Shown here one piece after another: positions 1 to 7,845 of a DNA stretch of 64,000 bases. The DNA is taken from contig NZ_CP063144.1 in assembly GCF_014962245.1 (NCBI RefSeq), positions 672,582 to 736,581 on the forward strand, written 5' to 3'. Within the stretch, counting starts at the first letter, position 1. The number at the start of each line of letters is the position of its first letter. Under the pieces are notes generated by a model. That model was given only the letters and a program-made list of their open reading frames with translations. It was not told where the DNA came from and did no database searches. The position numbers were made by a program, and so were the translations under genes. The DNA comes from Thermosphaera aggregans (lineage in GTDB: Archaea > Thermoproteota > Thermoprotei_A > Sulfolobales > Desulfurococcaceae).

Positions 1-774
1 GAATACATCCCCTTCTACGACGCCCAGGTTCCGGTGATACCGGTTTCAATGATACGCAAGATTTACGATCCTGTTGAGCGAGCTAGGCAATTGTTATCTA
101 AACCTGTGGATGCCTTGGAAGCGAAGGCTTCATCCCTCATTCAAGCACTACATGATTGCACAGGCTTAACCACCGGGATAGGTGTGACAGGGTCTATCCT
201 GCCAGGAATTCACAATCCAGCTGTTAGCGATATCGACATAGTTATTTACGGTTGGAGAGAGTCGCTGAAAATCATAGAGTGTGTGAAAGAGTTAGACCTG
301 TTTCAACCCTTCACAGAAGGGTTGATGGAAGACTGGTCTTCCAGGATTTCAAAAACATCTGGACTACCTGTGGGAATGGTGAAACACTTATATCGGAAAT
401 ATAGGAGAGGTTTGTTCAATGGAACACCTTACTCAATCATGTTTAACTCCCGTCAAGGAGAGAACGTGTTGCTGAAGCCTCATTTCAAAAGCCTTGGCGA
501 AATCACGTTATCCGGGATTATCAAGGGGGGTTTGGACGCGCTCTCCTATCCTTCACGAGGAGCGCTTGAAAGCTACACGGTTTTATACTCTACTGTGGAA
601 CCGCTTTACGATGTCACTGAGATCACGAGTTTCGAATCACTATATACTTCAATACTATTCGAGGGTGGTGATGTTCTCGTAAAAGGGTTACTTCAGTGCA
701 GTGACAGATTGGAGAGTTGCAGGGTTTTAGTAGGAGGAGTGGAGGGTAAGGGGTTTGTCAAGCCAGTCTCCTAG
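1..774 (+). CDS. Nucleotidyltransferase-like protein, 5' end cut off by the window
   Basis: The reading frame is open from base 1, so the gene probably starts upstream; an internal GTG at 34 could also serve as a start. The motif GSILPG, about 10 residues, then SDIDIVIYG is the G-S...D-x-D signature of the DNA polymerase beta-type nucleotidyltransferase fold, with two acidic metal ligands in DID. The remaining roughly 180 residues show no motif I recognise. The substrate cannot be told from sequence. The end overlaps the next gene by 20 bases, which suggests translational coupling. Fold call is fairly safe, function is not. Confidence 0.6.
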   Translation, partial: EYIPFYDAQVPVIPVSMIRKIYDPVERARQLLSKPVDALEAKASSLIQALHDCTGLTTGIGVTGSILPGIHNPAVSDIDIVIYGWRESLKIIECVKELDLFQPFTEGLMEDWSSRISKTSGLPVGMVKHLYRKYRRGLFNGTPYSIMFNSRQGENVLLKPHFKSLGEITLSGIIKGGLDALSYPSRGALESYTVLYSTVEPLYDVTEITSFESLYTSILFEGGDVLVKGLLQCSDRLESCRVLVGGVEGKGFVKPVS

Positions 775-1348
775 TTTAAAAATAGCTGTTGCATCCTGGC
801 TTTACGGCGACAAGACTATTGGTAGACTCCTCTGCTACTACTTGAAAGAGAGGGGAATACGGCTCGTCGTGCTTGCCGGGAACACTGTTTCACCAAGCCT
901 CGTGGAATGGTTGATCGATAAGTGCGGGGCAACGGTTTTAGGGGTAACAGGCAATCTTGACGATTCTTCACTAGCCTCGGTTCTCGCCTCGAAAGGATCC
1001 TTGCTCGAGACGAAACCCCACCTAATTGATAATTTAAGGTTTATTGGGCTAGGACTTACAGGATCCCAGATGGAATATTCCTGCCGCTCGAACGTGGAAG
1101 CAACAGTATTCGTCTCATTCTTGAACGGGAGATTACACAAGTGTTGCAGTGGTTTATCAACCGGGATCGTTGACGAGGTTTTAGAAAAAACTGAGGCGAA
1201 CCTTGTAATAACGGGAGCGTGCCCGCATCCCTGCGTGAATGGGAAGGTGGTCTCACCGGGCTATGCCTACCTGGGATGGGTCGGAGTGATTGAGTATTTC
1301 ACGGGAAGGTTCAACATCGTATTCGAGAACCTGAGAATGAAGATGTAG
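755..1348 (+). CDS. Degenerate metallophosphoesterase-like protein (tentative)
   Basis: 197 residues from a TTG start preceded by a purine-rich GGAGGGTAAGGG stretch. The N-terminal half alternates short strands and helices, and VTGNLDD (about residues 64-70) resembles the GNxD motif of calcineurin-like phosphoesterases of the YfcE type. The first DxH motif is not seen; ASWLYGD stands at that place, and a GACPHPC segment near residue 153 takes the place of the usual GHTH. It may therefore be an inactive or altered member, or an unrelated fold. It overlaps the preceding nucleotidyltransferase-like gene and is probably co-transcribed with it. Confidence 0.4.
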   Translation: MSSQSPSLKIAVASWLYGDKTIGRLLCYYLKERGIRLVVLAGNTVSPSLVEWLIDKCGATVLGVTGNLDDSSLASVLASKGSLLETKPHLIDNLRFIGLGLTGSQMEYSCRSNVEATVFVSFLNGRLHKCCSGLSTGIVDEVLEKTEANLVITGACPHPCVNGKVVSPGYAYLGWVGVIEYFTGRFNIVFENLRMKM

Positions 1349-1372
1349 CTCACTTAAGCCACTGAATCATAA

Positions 1373-1381
1373 TTTATATAT
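1373..1381 (+). promoter_or_regulatory. TATA box of the acyl-CoA synthetase alpha gene
   Basis: TTTATATAT lies 39 bases before the ATG at 1420, which puts a transcription start near 1400. A GAGGGGTG ribosome binding site at 1405-1412 sits 7 bases before the ATG, so this gene has a short leader with its own Shine-Dalgarno site. Confidence 0.6.
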
Positions 1382-1419
1382 GCGAGGATAAATACGTATG
1401 AATTGAGGGGTGCTTATAA

Positions 1420-2790
1420 ATGGTAAAAGCCTTGTTCGAACCCAAAAGCATAGCGGTAGTGGGAGCAAGCAGGTCTCCCGGAAAGATCGGTCATGTAGTT
1501 CTTAAAAACATAAAATACTTCGGATACTCGGGGAAACTGTACCCGGTCAACCCAAATGCTGATGAAATCCTGGGATTGAAAGCGTATCCTTCAATCTCAA
1601 GCATTCCCGACGAGGTTGACGTAGCGGTTATCACCGTGCCAGCCCAAGAGGTTCCGCCCGTCATAGAGGAGTGTGCGCGTAAAGGTGTCAAAGTAGCGGT
1701 AGTTATAACTGCTGGTTTCTCGGAAGTCGGAAACGTTGAAACCGAGGAGAAAATGGTTGAGACCGCTAGAAAGTATGGTATGAGGATTCTAGGCCCAAAC
1801 ATATTCGGATACGCTTACACCCCGTTAAACATAAACGCGACATTCGGGCCGCTTGAGCTTTCGAAAGGTAACATAGCGTTCATCACTCAGAGCGGGGCGT
1901 TAGGCATTGCGTTAATGGGTTGGACCATAATGAACGAGATAGGCTTGTCGGCTCTCGTAAGCGTTGGCAACATGGCTGACCTGGACGTTATCGAGCTCTC
2001 GGAATACCTTGCAGACGATCCCAACACTAAGGTGATAACCATCTACCTGGAGGGGTTGAAGCCCGGGTATGGTAGAGAGTTCGTTGAGAGAATGAGGAAG
2101 GTGAGTAAGAAAAAGCCTGTAATAGTCATTAAAGCTGGCAGAACCCAGAGAGGTGCGTCCGCAGCGGCTAGTCACACCGGGAGTTTAGCGGGAAGCGACT
2201 CCCTTTACGAGGCGGCTTTCAAGCAGGCGGGAATCATAAGAACATACACTGTTGAAGACATGTTCGATGTTGCAAGGGCTTTCGCTCTACAACCACTACC
2301 TAAAGGTGATAGAACGATCATAATTACGAATGGAGGAGGGGTTGGAGTGCTAGCCACCGATGCAGCCGAGCTGAACAATGTTAAGCTGGTGGACCCGTCC
2401 CCGAAGTTGAAGGAGAAGCTTAAAGCCTCCATGCCCTGGTTCGGCAGTCCTAAGAACCCTGTTGACTTAACGGGACAGGCCGTGGCCGATAATTACTTGA
2501 AAGCTTTGAAGGCTGCACTAGATTCCGATGAGATTGACAATATAGTTTTGCTGTATTGTAGAACTGCGATTCTCGATCCAAGAGAACTCGCTAAGGCAAT
2601 TGTTGAGTTCTACCAGTCAAACGGGGCTTCTAAGCCTATAGTGGCAGGTTTCGTGGGCGGCGAGGACACGTACGAAGCTATAAGGTATTTGAACAGAAAC
2701 GGAATACCAGCCTACGGAGCGCCTGAGAGAGCTGTTTACGCCTTATCTAGGATGATATGGTACAGTAAATACATTTCTTCCTCTCGCTAA
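1420..2790 (+). CDS. acdA: ADP-forming acetate/acyl-CoA ligase, alpha subunit
   Basis: 456 residues, the usual length of a stand-alone archaeal alpha subunit. The order is a CoA-binding Rossmann domain (GASRSPGKIGHVV near residue 10), then ligase-CoA domains. The phosphorylated histidine expected from the Pyrococcus enzyme is His252 in ASHTGSLAGSD. Together with a beta subunit that carries the ATP-grasp domain, it makes acid plus ATP from acyl-CoA, ADP and phosphate, the energy-conserving step of peptide and sugar fermentation. No beta-subunit gene lies next to it. The related GPNCxG motif reads GPNIFG here, so the usual cysteine is replaced by isoleucine. Confidence 0.88.
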   Translation: MVKALFEPKSIAVVGASRSPGKIGHVVLKNIKYFGYSGKLYPVNPNADEILGLKAYPSISSIPDEVDVAVITVPAQEVPPVIEECARKGVKVAVVITAGFSEVGNVETEEKMVETARKYGMRILGPNIFGYAYTPLNINATFGPLELSKGNIAFITQSGALGIALMGWTIMNEIGLSALVSVGNMADLDVIELSEYLADDPNTKVITIYLEGLKPGYGREFVERMRKVSKKKPVIVIKAGRTQRGASAAASHTGSLAGSDSLYEAAFKQAGIIRTYTVEDMFDVARAFALQPLPKGDRTIIITNGGGVGVLATDAAELNNVKLVDPSPKLKEKLKASMPWFGSPKNPVDLTGQAVADNYLKALKAALDSDEIDNIVLLYCRTAILDPRELAKAIVEFYQSNGASKPIVAGFVGGEDTYEAIRYLNRNGIPAYGAPERAVYALSRMIWYSKYISSSR

Positions 2791-2810
2791 GTAGAATCGA
2801 AAATTTTTCC

Positions 2811-3140
2811 TTAAAACAACCTGCTTCCCGGAGCAACTGGTTTTTCAACAGTGGCTATCACGGGCGGATCAGTATCTGTTGCTAGTAGCATGCCTTTGCT
2901 TTCAAGCCCCATCATTTTTTTCGGCTTCAGGTTTGCAACCACAATGATGTATTTACCAATGAAGTATTCGGGTGGGTACCATTTACCCAGGCCCGCTATG
3001 ATCTGCCTCTCGCCCAAGGCCCCGAGGTCAACGACTAGCCTGATAAGCTTCTCACTCCCCTGCACCTTCTCTGCGGATTTGACCAGTCCAACTCTCAGCT
3101 CGATGCGCGAAAAGTCCTCGATCCCTACTTCCTGGCTCAT
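2811..3140 (-). CDS. metG: tRNA-binding domain protein, MetRS beta/C-terminal type
   Basis: 109 residues that match the stand-alone OB-fold tRNA-binding domain found as the C-terminal part or beta subunit of methionyl-tRNA synthetase (also related to CsaA and EMAP-II). Typical segments are FSRIELRVG, GSEKLIRLVVDLG, RQIIAGLG and NLKPKKMMGLESKGMLLA. It likely raises tRNA affinity of the catalytic MetRS, which is not in this window. It converges on acdA with a gap of 20 bases and is divergent from thiI. The symbol refers to the family; it could equally be a free tRNA chaperone. Confidence 0.85.
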   Translation of the reverse strand: MSQEVGIEDFSRIELRVGLVKSAEKVQGSEKLIRLVVDLGALGERQIIAGLGKWYPPEYFIGKYIIVVANLKPKKMMGLESKGMLLATDTDPPVIATVEKPVAPGSRLF

Positions 3141-3195
3141 ATAATCACCTTAATAGAGTCTTTTCGCCTATCACTAATTAAACAGGCTGGTATAA

Positions 3196-4341
3196 ATGTT
3201 TAATGCCATACTCGTGCGACCCGGGGAATACATGGTAAGAGTGAATACTAGGGCTACCTACTTATCTTTCCTGAGAGAAAGCATTGAGAAAGTGTTTGAA
3301 AGGAAAGGCTTAAAGGCGCAATTGAAAGTTGTAGATAATGTTAGAATACTAATAGATCCGTTAGGCTCACCCTTGGATCAATACTTAAGTATTCTGCGAT
3401 ATGTCCCCGGGATCTCTTCTTTCAGCCCTGTCGTGGGAATCGGGAAAGATTATTCCGTTCTTATTGAAACCATTTCTAACATCCTGGTAAGGGATAGGGT
3501 TAGAAGGTTTAAGATAGAGCTCCAGGGAAGTCTCGGCGTTGGTAGAAAAGAGCTTACAGCTCTCATATCTAAAGCAGTAGTTGATGAAACAGGAGCCGTT
3601 GTCGACCTGGTGGAGCCCGAGGCCGTTATAGGAGTCGACGTCAGAACCCGGGTAATGTTTGTTTACAACAAGGTCTACAAGGGGATGGGCGGGCTACCAT
3701 ATGGCATTCAAGGTTGTGGAGTAGTCTTGTTCTCAGGAGGCGTTGACTCCGCGCTGGCATCCATTCAAGCCGTTAAGAGGGGGGTTAGAGTAATTCCTGT
3801 CTTCGTAGACATGTCCCCTTACTGGTCCCCGCAAGCTGTTGAAAGAGCGATGGAGGGTTTAAAGCTTCTTGCTGAGAAAACCCCGTGGGACAGGCTTAAA
3901 GCATATATTGTGAAGAATGCTTCAAGAATCGTTGCAAACGCTGAGATACCTCTAAAGTACAGGTGCTTAGCATGCAAAGCAACCATGTACAGGATTGCTA
4001 GCCTGATAGCTGAGAAGGAAAACTGCGACCTTATCATCACAGGCGAATCACTGGGGCAGGTTGCCAGTCAAACCTCCAGTAATCTTAAAACCTTAACAAG
4101 ACTCGTCGACAAGCCGGTCACGCGTCCGCTGATTTTCATAGACAAGGAAGAAATAATTGAGGCATCGAGGAAAATTGGATTCTCAGTTCTTTCACGAGAA
4201 GTCGGCGAATGCAAGTTGAAACCGGACAGCCCGGCGACATTCTCGGGTAAGGAGGTACGGGATATTCTAGCAGAGTACTTAAAACAGGCTGAGAAAGACT
4301 TGGAAAATATCATTCATGAGTCTGAAGTGGTTTACCTCTGA
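3196..4341 (+). CDS. thiI: ThiI-type tRNA sulfurtransferase (4-thiouridine synthase)
   Basis: 381 residues. The N-terminal 170 residues fit a ferredoxin-like plus THUMP RNA-binding region; the PP-loop SGGVDS is at residues 180-185 and activates the uridine by adenylation. A RCLACK cysteine pair follows, plus a later GECKLKP cysteine. The bacterial C-terminal rhodanese domain is absent, as in most archaeal ThiI proteins, where the cysteines of the PP-loop domain are thought to take over sulfur transfer or bind a cluster. Expected product is s4U at position 8 of tRNA. The 3' end overlaps the convergent taw3 gene by 10 bases. Confidence 0.82.
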   Translation: MFNAILVRPGEYMVRVNTRATYLSFLRESIEKVFERKGLKAQLKVVDNVRILIDPLGSPLDQYLSILRYVPGISSFSPVVGIGKDYSVLIETISNILVRDRVRRFKIELQGSLGVGRKELTALISKAVVDETGAVVDLVEPEAVIGVDVRTRVMFVYNKVYKGMGGLPYGIQGCGVVLFSGGVDSALASIQAVKRGVRVIPVFVDMSPYWSPQAVERAMEGLKLLAEKTPWDRLKAYIVKNASRIVANAEIPLKYRCLACKATMYRIASLIAEKENCDLIITGESLGQVASQTSSNLKTLTRLVDKPVTRPLIFIDKEEIIEASRKIGFSVLSREVGECKLKPDSPATFSGKEVRDILAEYLKQAEKDLENIIHESEVVYL

Positions 4342-5051
4342 GTCATAAAATCCTCGTTTATCCCAGCCAGCTCACAAAACACTTGTAGCGGAGTCACATT
4401 TCCAAGATACATTAGTTTCTTACCGATGTCTTCGTTTACTTCGAGGTCCACTTCTTCAGGGATTATCTGTTTTAAAGAGCTATACAGCTTGTCGAGACGC
4501 TTCTTCCCCTCCAAAAGTATCCTGTTATACTCTTTGACAACAAGGCTTAAACCCTCCTCGGGTACCACAAGATTTTCAACGGTTCGCAAAAGCTGCGAGA
4601 CCCAGATCCCCGTGGACAATTCTAATAAAAACCCTTTCGAACGGCTTAAATGCATGATGCCGCTGTGTTTATAGCCTTCTTTCCTCGCGTGTTCAAGGAT
4701 CCGGAGGGCTAGAGGTATCTGGGAAGAAGAGAGATGGATTATGGGTCCCGTAACAACGATCCATAATTTCCTAGCTACTTTCACCCGGTAAATGCTTGCT
4801 AGTTCATCGAGAGTAATTGGGAGATGCTTTTTAAAAACCACGCTAGTATCCTCCCTGCTCCAAGGATTGTCACCGTCGACAAGGGTGATCCTACCGCTAC
4901 AGCTACTCATCGTGTAAATGCGTGCGTCAAGGTTGAGCAATAGGAGGAGAGGGAGAAGGTCCTTATCCAAATACCCTATTTCCAGATCCTCCAGAATTCG
5001 CCTCCAGAAGGATTTCTTCCTCTTTCTCCAAGATTCAATGTTGAATTTCAT
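4332..5051 (-). CDS. taw3: Wyosine-pathway N4-methyltransferase Taw3 (TYW3 family)
   Basis: 239 residues. The TMSSCSGRI segment near residue 50 is the signature of TYW3/Taw3 proteins, and the N-terminal helix with FWRRILEDLEIGYLD plus a later THISGIMHL-like stretch (KHSGIMHLSRSKGF) fits the family. It methylates N4 of the tricyclic base at G37 of tRNA-Phe using S-adenosylmethionine. A Trm5/Taw2-like methyltransferase of the same pathway occurs at 63103-63963. It is divergent from dtdA across 57 bases and overlaps thiI at its end. Confidence 0.82.
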   Translation of the reverse strand: MKFNIESWRKRKKSFWRRILEDLEIGYLDKDLLPLLLLLNLDARIYTMSSCSGRITLVDGDNPWSREDTSVVFKKHLPITLDELASIYRVKVARKLWIVVTGPIIHLSSSQIPLALRILEHARKEGYKHSGIMHLSRSKGFLLELSTGIWVSQLLRTVENLVVPEEGLSLVVKEYNRILLEGKKRLDKLYSSLKQIIPEEVDLEVNEDIGKKLMYLGNVTPLQVFCELAGINEDFMTQR

Positions 5052-5108
5052 TCCAACCCCTTATTATTAAAAACGAATTCTGCTTATAATTGCAGATTGG
5101 TGTAGGGA

Positions 5109-5930
5109 ATGTACGGTCTTGCTTACAGCATAAACGATCCCGCCGGTGCGGGAATAGCGCGCGCTCTCAGGGATAAGATGGGGCTTTCAGAATCCTCTGT
5201 TTGCAAGAACAGCATAACCTGCTTTCAAGGCGGGAATATTGTTTTAGCAGGATTCAGGGAGGATGTGATATATTTTGATTTTCTAGATGATAGAATGCCT
5301 CCGGAGGTTGAAATATACATCATCTTGTCGAGACACTCCAGCGAGGCACGAGTTAAAAGTTACACGGTCCACCACACAGGCAACTTTGGTGGGAACGCTT
5401 TGTACGGTGGCAACCCAGGGGAACTCGGTATATCATCGCCTATGGTTTCTTGGCTTCTTTTGCGAGCATTGCATGATAGCTGGAGGAATAGTAGTCGAGC
5501 CGAGTACGAGGTTAGCTACGAGGCAACACATCACGGCCCAACCTCCCTATCTAAGCCGCTGGTCTTCGTGGAAATCGGTAGCAGCGTGGACGAGTGGGGA
5601 GACCCGTCAAACCACTTCATTATTGCCTCTTCGATTGTAAAGCTCCTTGAATCGCCACCGGCAGATTGTAAGCCGGTAATCGGGATAGGTGGTGGACATT
5701 ACCCTAGAAAGCACACGGAAATAGCTTTGAAAGAGAATGTTTGCTATGGCCACATTATTCCCAAGTACGCCCTCCAACACCTTTCCCAAGAAATCCTTGA
5801 CAAGATGATTAGTAGGAGCGATATCGACGTAAGAGGGATTATCGTTGAAAAGAAGGGCACTCGCATCGAACATAGGAGTCTTATAGAGGATTACGCGAGC
5901 AGGAGAGGTATAGAAGTAAGATACGTTTGA
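5109..5930 (+). CDS. dtdA: D-aminoacyl-tRNA deacylase, archaeal/plant GEK1 type
   Basis: 273 residues with the conserved blocks of DtdA: YSINDPAGAGIA at the N terminus, HHTGNFGGN and GGNPGELG in the middle, SYEATHHGPTS, FVEIGSS, and IGGGHYPRKHTE followed by GHIIPKYAL. The histidine-rich blocks supply metal ligands. The enzyme hydrolyses D-amino acids mischarged on tRNA and so protects translation. It starts with ATG and is divergent from taw3. The gene ends 5 bases before a convergent gene. Confidence 0.9.
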   Translation: MYGLAYSINDPAGAGIARALRDKMGLSESSVCKNSITCFQGGNIVLAGFREDVIYFDFLDDRMPPEVEIYIILSRHSSEARVKSYTVHHTGNFGGNALYGGNPGELGISSPMVSWLLLRALHDSWRNSSRAEYEVSYEATHHGPTSLSKPLVFVEIGSSVDEWGDPSNHFIIASSIVKLLESPPADCKPVIGIGGGHYPRKHTEIALKENVCYGHIIPKYALQHLSQEILDKMISRSDIDVRGIIVEKKGTRIEHRSLIEDYASRRGIEVRYV

Positions 5931-5934
5931 GCTT

Positions 5935-6984
5935 TTAATTCTTCTTCAAAGAAATCGGCAGGTCTAGAAACCATGTTTTAGTTAATTTACGCCAGATAAT
6001 TCTCAAAGTAGCTTCGTCAACGCCCTCAGGCATCTTAACATGGATTTTCCTGTTGACTAGCATTTGGGGGTCAATCCTCTCCACATCCTTACTAGTGTAG
6101 ATTGCTTGACCCTTGTGGAGAATAGTGTAGACCACGCTGTCAGGGGCAGATTCACCGGTGTTCTTCAAGCTTAGATCAATTACTAGCTCCCTGCCCTCCA
6201 TCCGCACCGAGTCCAGGCTTCCAACTAGAAACGGTGCTTTAAGAGTGCTATTGTAACTGATCACGTTGGCAAGGAAGACCTCTTTAGTTTTCGAACTATT
6301 AACACTCTCCTCAACCTGGATGAACACTGGTTGTTTACCTTCTCTCGTGAACTCGTATTCTTCGAAATCGTTGTGAATACCGAGCCTGATAATTCTATCT
6401 CCAATATGTACTGTAGTTATGAGGTCCTTTGACATCGAGCCGTAGACTATTTTCACATTGGAGTAAGGCTCGTCCTCACCCTTACTTATGTTGAACCTCT
6501 CCCCGGGTCTCAACCGGACCAGCCCTGACCTGTATTCAAGGCTTGTCCTTCCATCCTCGGATTCGTAAATTGAGAGCAAGAGAAGGGTTTTAATGGAGAA
6601 TCCTGTGCCACCTTCATGTTTAATAGTCACGTTAACCCAGTTCCTGCTCATCGACTCTTCAGTGTTCAAAATACTTGTTATGTCGAAAACGAATTTAGAG
6701 TATACTGCTGAATCGGTTTTCGCGGTGAATAACGGTTTGAACTCTTTGGTTATGTTGACCCCGTTGACTTTAACTTTCCAATCAATCCTATTGTCTTGCG
6801 ACTGGACAATCATGTCGAGAATTGCCAGTTGAAGCGGCGTGAAACTCCTGTTTGGAAGGCCTATTGGTATGGTTACTTTTTGATTTATATTTCCCCCCAG
6901 CTTCACCTCTGTGTTTCTAAAGTCAATGTAAAGGTCCCCGTTGAAAGTCTTGTTAAGTATCAATGGTAAGTCATTCAAGCTCAT
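5935..6984 (-). CDS. Conserved hypothetical beta-rich protein
   Basis: I do not recognise this 349-residue protein. It has no signal peptide or membrane segment. Predicted strands dominate throughout, and residues about 255-335 (SLKNTGESAPDSVVYTILHKG onward, with a DPQ and KMPEG tail) look like a CARDB or similar immunoglobulin-like domain of the kind found in archaeal surface proteins. Without a leader it is either cytoplasmic or exported as part of a complex. It stands alone on the minus strand between dtdA and the cysteine-cluster gene, with an AT-rich promoter region upstream. Confidence 0.5.
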   Translation of the reverse strand: MSLNDLPLILNKTFNGDLYIDFRNTEVKLGGNINQKVTIPIGLPNRSFTPLQLAILDMIVQSQDNRIDWKVKVNGVNITKEFKPLFTAKTDSAVYSKFVFDITSILNTEESMSRNWVNVTIKHEGGTGFSIKTLLLLSIYESEDGRTSLEYRSGLVRLRPGERFNISKGEDEPYSNVKIVYGSMSKDLITTVHIGDRIIRLGIHNDFEEYEFTREGKQPVFIQVEESVNSSKTKEVFLANVISYNSTLKAPFLVGSLDSVRMEGRELVIDLSLKNTGESAPDSVVYTILHKGQAIYTSKDVERIDPQMLVNRKIHVKMPEGVDEATLRIIWRKLTKTWFLDLPISLKKN

Positions 6985-7131
6985 TTAACTCCCCGTGTTA
7001 AAATTATTATTGGGAGTAGGGATATTAAATTAAGGGATGAAGAAGCCCTGCCGCGAGAGATTAGAGATGATCAGAGTGAACCCCTGTCTGACCAGACTCC
7101 TTAGAAGAGGATATTGGCAGAGTAGTAACAT

Positions 7132-7671
7132 TCATAGCTCAGAAATTTCCTTGCACACTGTATCTGTAACTTCCTCTAATGCTTTAATCGGTTCATATCC
7201 CTTGTTAAAGATAAAATCGTAAAGTCTCCGGTAGTGATCGGAAACCTCCTCCGAATACTTCTCCAAATCCCCCCATGGAGGATCTATTTCACCTCCCTTC
7301 CCCACGCCTGGGCATATGCTGGAGACATACATCTTGTCAAGCACTTTAGGCCCGTATGGGATGAACGGGAAGAGCCTGCACCTCATGGGTCTTGCAGGGT
7401 AGATGCTGCATGAGGGTAAGCCGTTGACTTTAACAAGGAAGACGCAGCGGTCTCTCTCACCTCTTAGAAATGGTACCGGTATATGGTCTGCTACTACGGC
7501 ATTAACGTACTTGCCAACGAGCTCCCGCCAGTCCACATTCATGTATTTCGCTATTCTGCATATATCGTAGGAGGTTAAAGTCACGTTTGGCCCGCTACTG
7601 CAGCAAACACCACTTCTCTGGCATTTGAAACTGAATTTAGCCCCTTTCACTACTTCACGAGGCAATTCCAA
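7132..7671 (-). CDS. YkgJ-family cysteine cluster protein
   Basis: 179 residues. Cys17 (FKCQ) and the paired Cys23-Cys24 (SGVCC) followed by a later CSIYPARPMRCRLFPF block form the typical YkgJ cluster that binds Zn or an Fe-S cluster. The biochemical role of the family is unknown. The TTG start at 7671 follows directly after the TAG of the 45-residue gene upstream, so the two are almost certainly translated together. nnr lies further upstream on the same strand. Confidence 0.75.
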   Translation of the reverse strand: MELPREVVKGAKFSFKCQRSGVCCSSGPNVTLTSYDICRIAKYMNVDWRELVGKYVNAVVADHIPVPFLRGERDRCVFLVKVNGLPSCSIYPARPMRCRLFPFIPYGPKVLDKMYVSSICPGVGKGGEIDPPWGDLEKYSEEVSDHYRRLYDFIFNKGYEPIKALEEVTDTVCKEISEL

Positions 7672-7809
7672 CTACCCGCACATGCCTCTTAACGGACATT
7701 TCGAGCACTTCGACCCTGTTAACTCGTAGTAGATCTCTTCTGCATCCTCGTCAAGTATAACCCCTGGTATGAGTTTTTCCTCTATATTCTTCTTGTCCTG
7801 TTCACCCAT
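7672..7809 (-). CDS. 45-residue cysteine-containing small protein
   Basis: ATG at 7809, stop at 7672, preceded in frame by a TGA, so the start is fixed. The first 32 residues are acidic and probably helical; the tail carries Cys35, Cys38 and Cys44 as CSKCPLRGMC, which looks like a partial metal or Fe-S site with three cysteines. The stop codon is followed at once by the TTG start of the YkgJ-like gene, and nnr ends 36 bases upstream on the same strand. It may complete a cluster with the YkgJ partner. No homology can be claimed from sequence alone, but operon position and a compact motif support a real gene. Confidence 0.6.
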   Translation of the reverse strand: MGEQDKKNIEEKLIPGVILDEDAEEIYYELTGSKCSKCPLRGMCG

Positions 7810-7845
7810 CTTCCATCATCAATTATAACAATGTTTTAACGGTTT

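Noticed and set aside
7033-7092. Possible C/D box sRNA (GATGA near 7035, ATGATCA near 7066, CTGA near 7088)
   Set aside because: The boxes are imperfect, no good D' box exists, and guide lengths (14 or more) do not fit the tight archaeal spacing.
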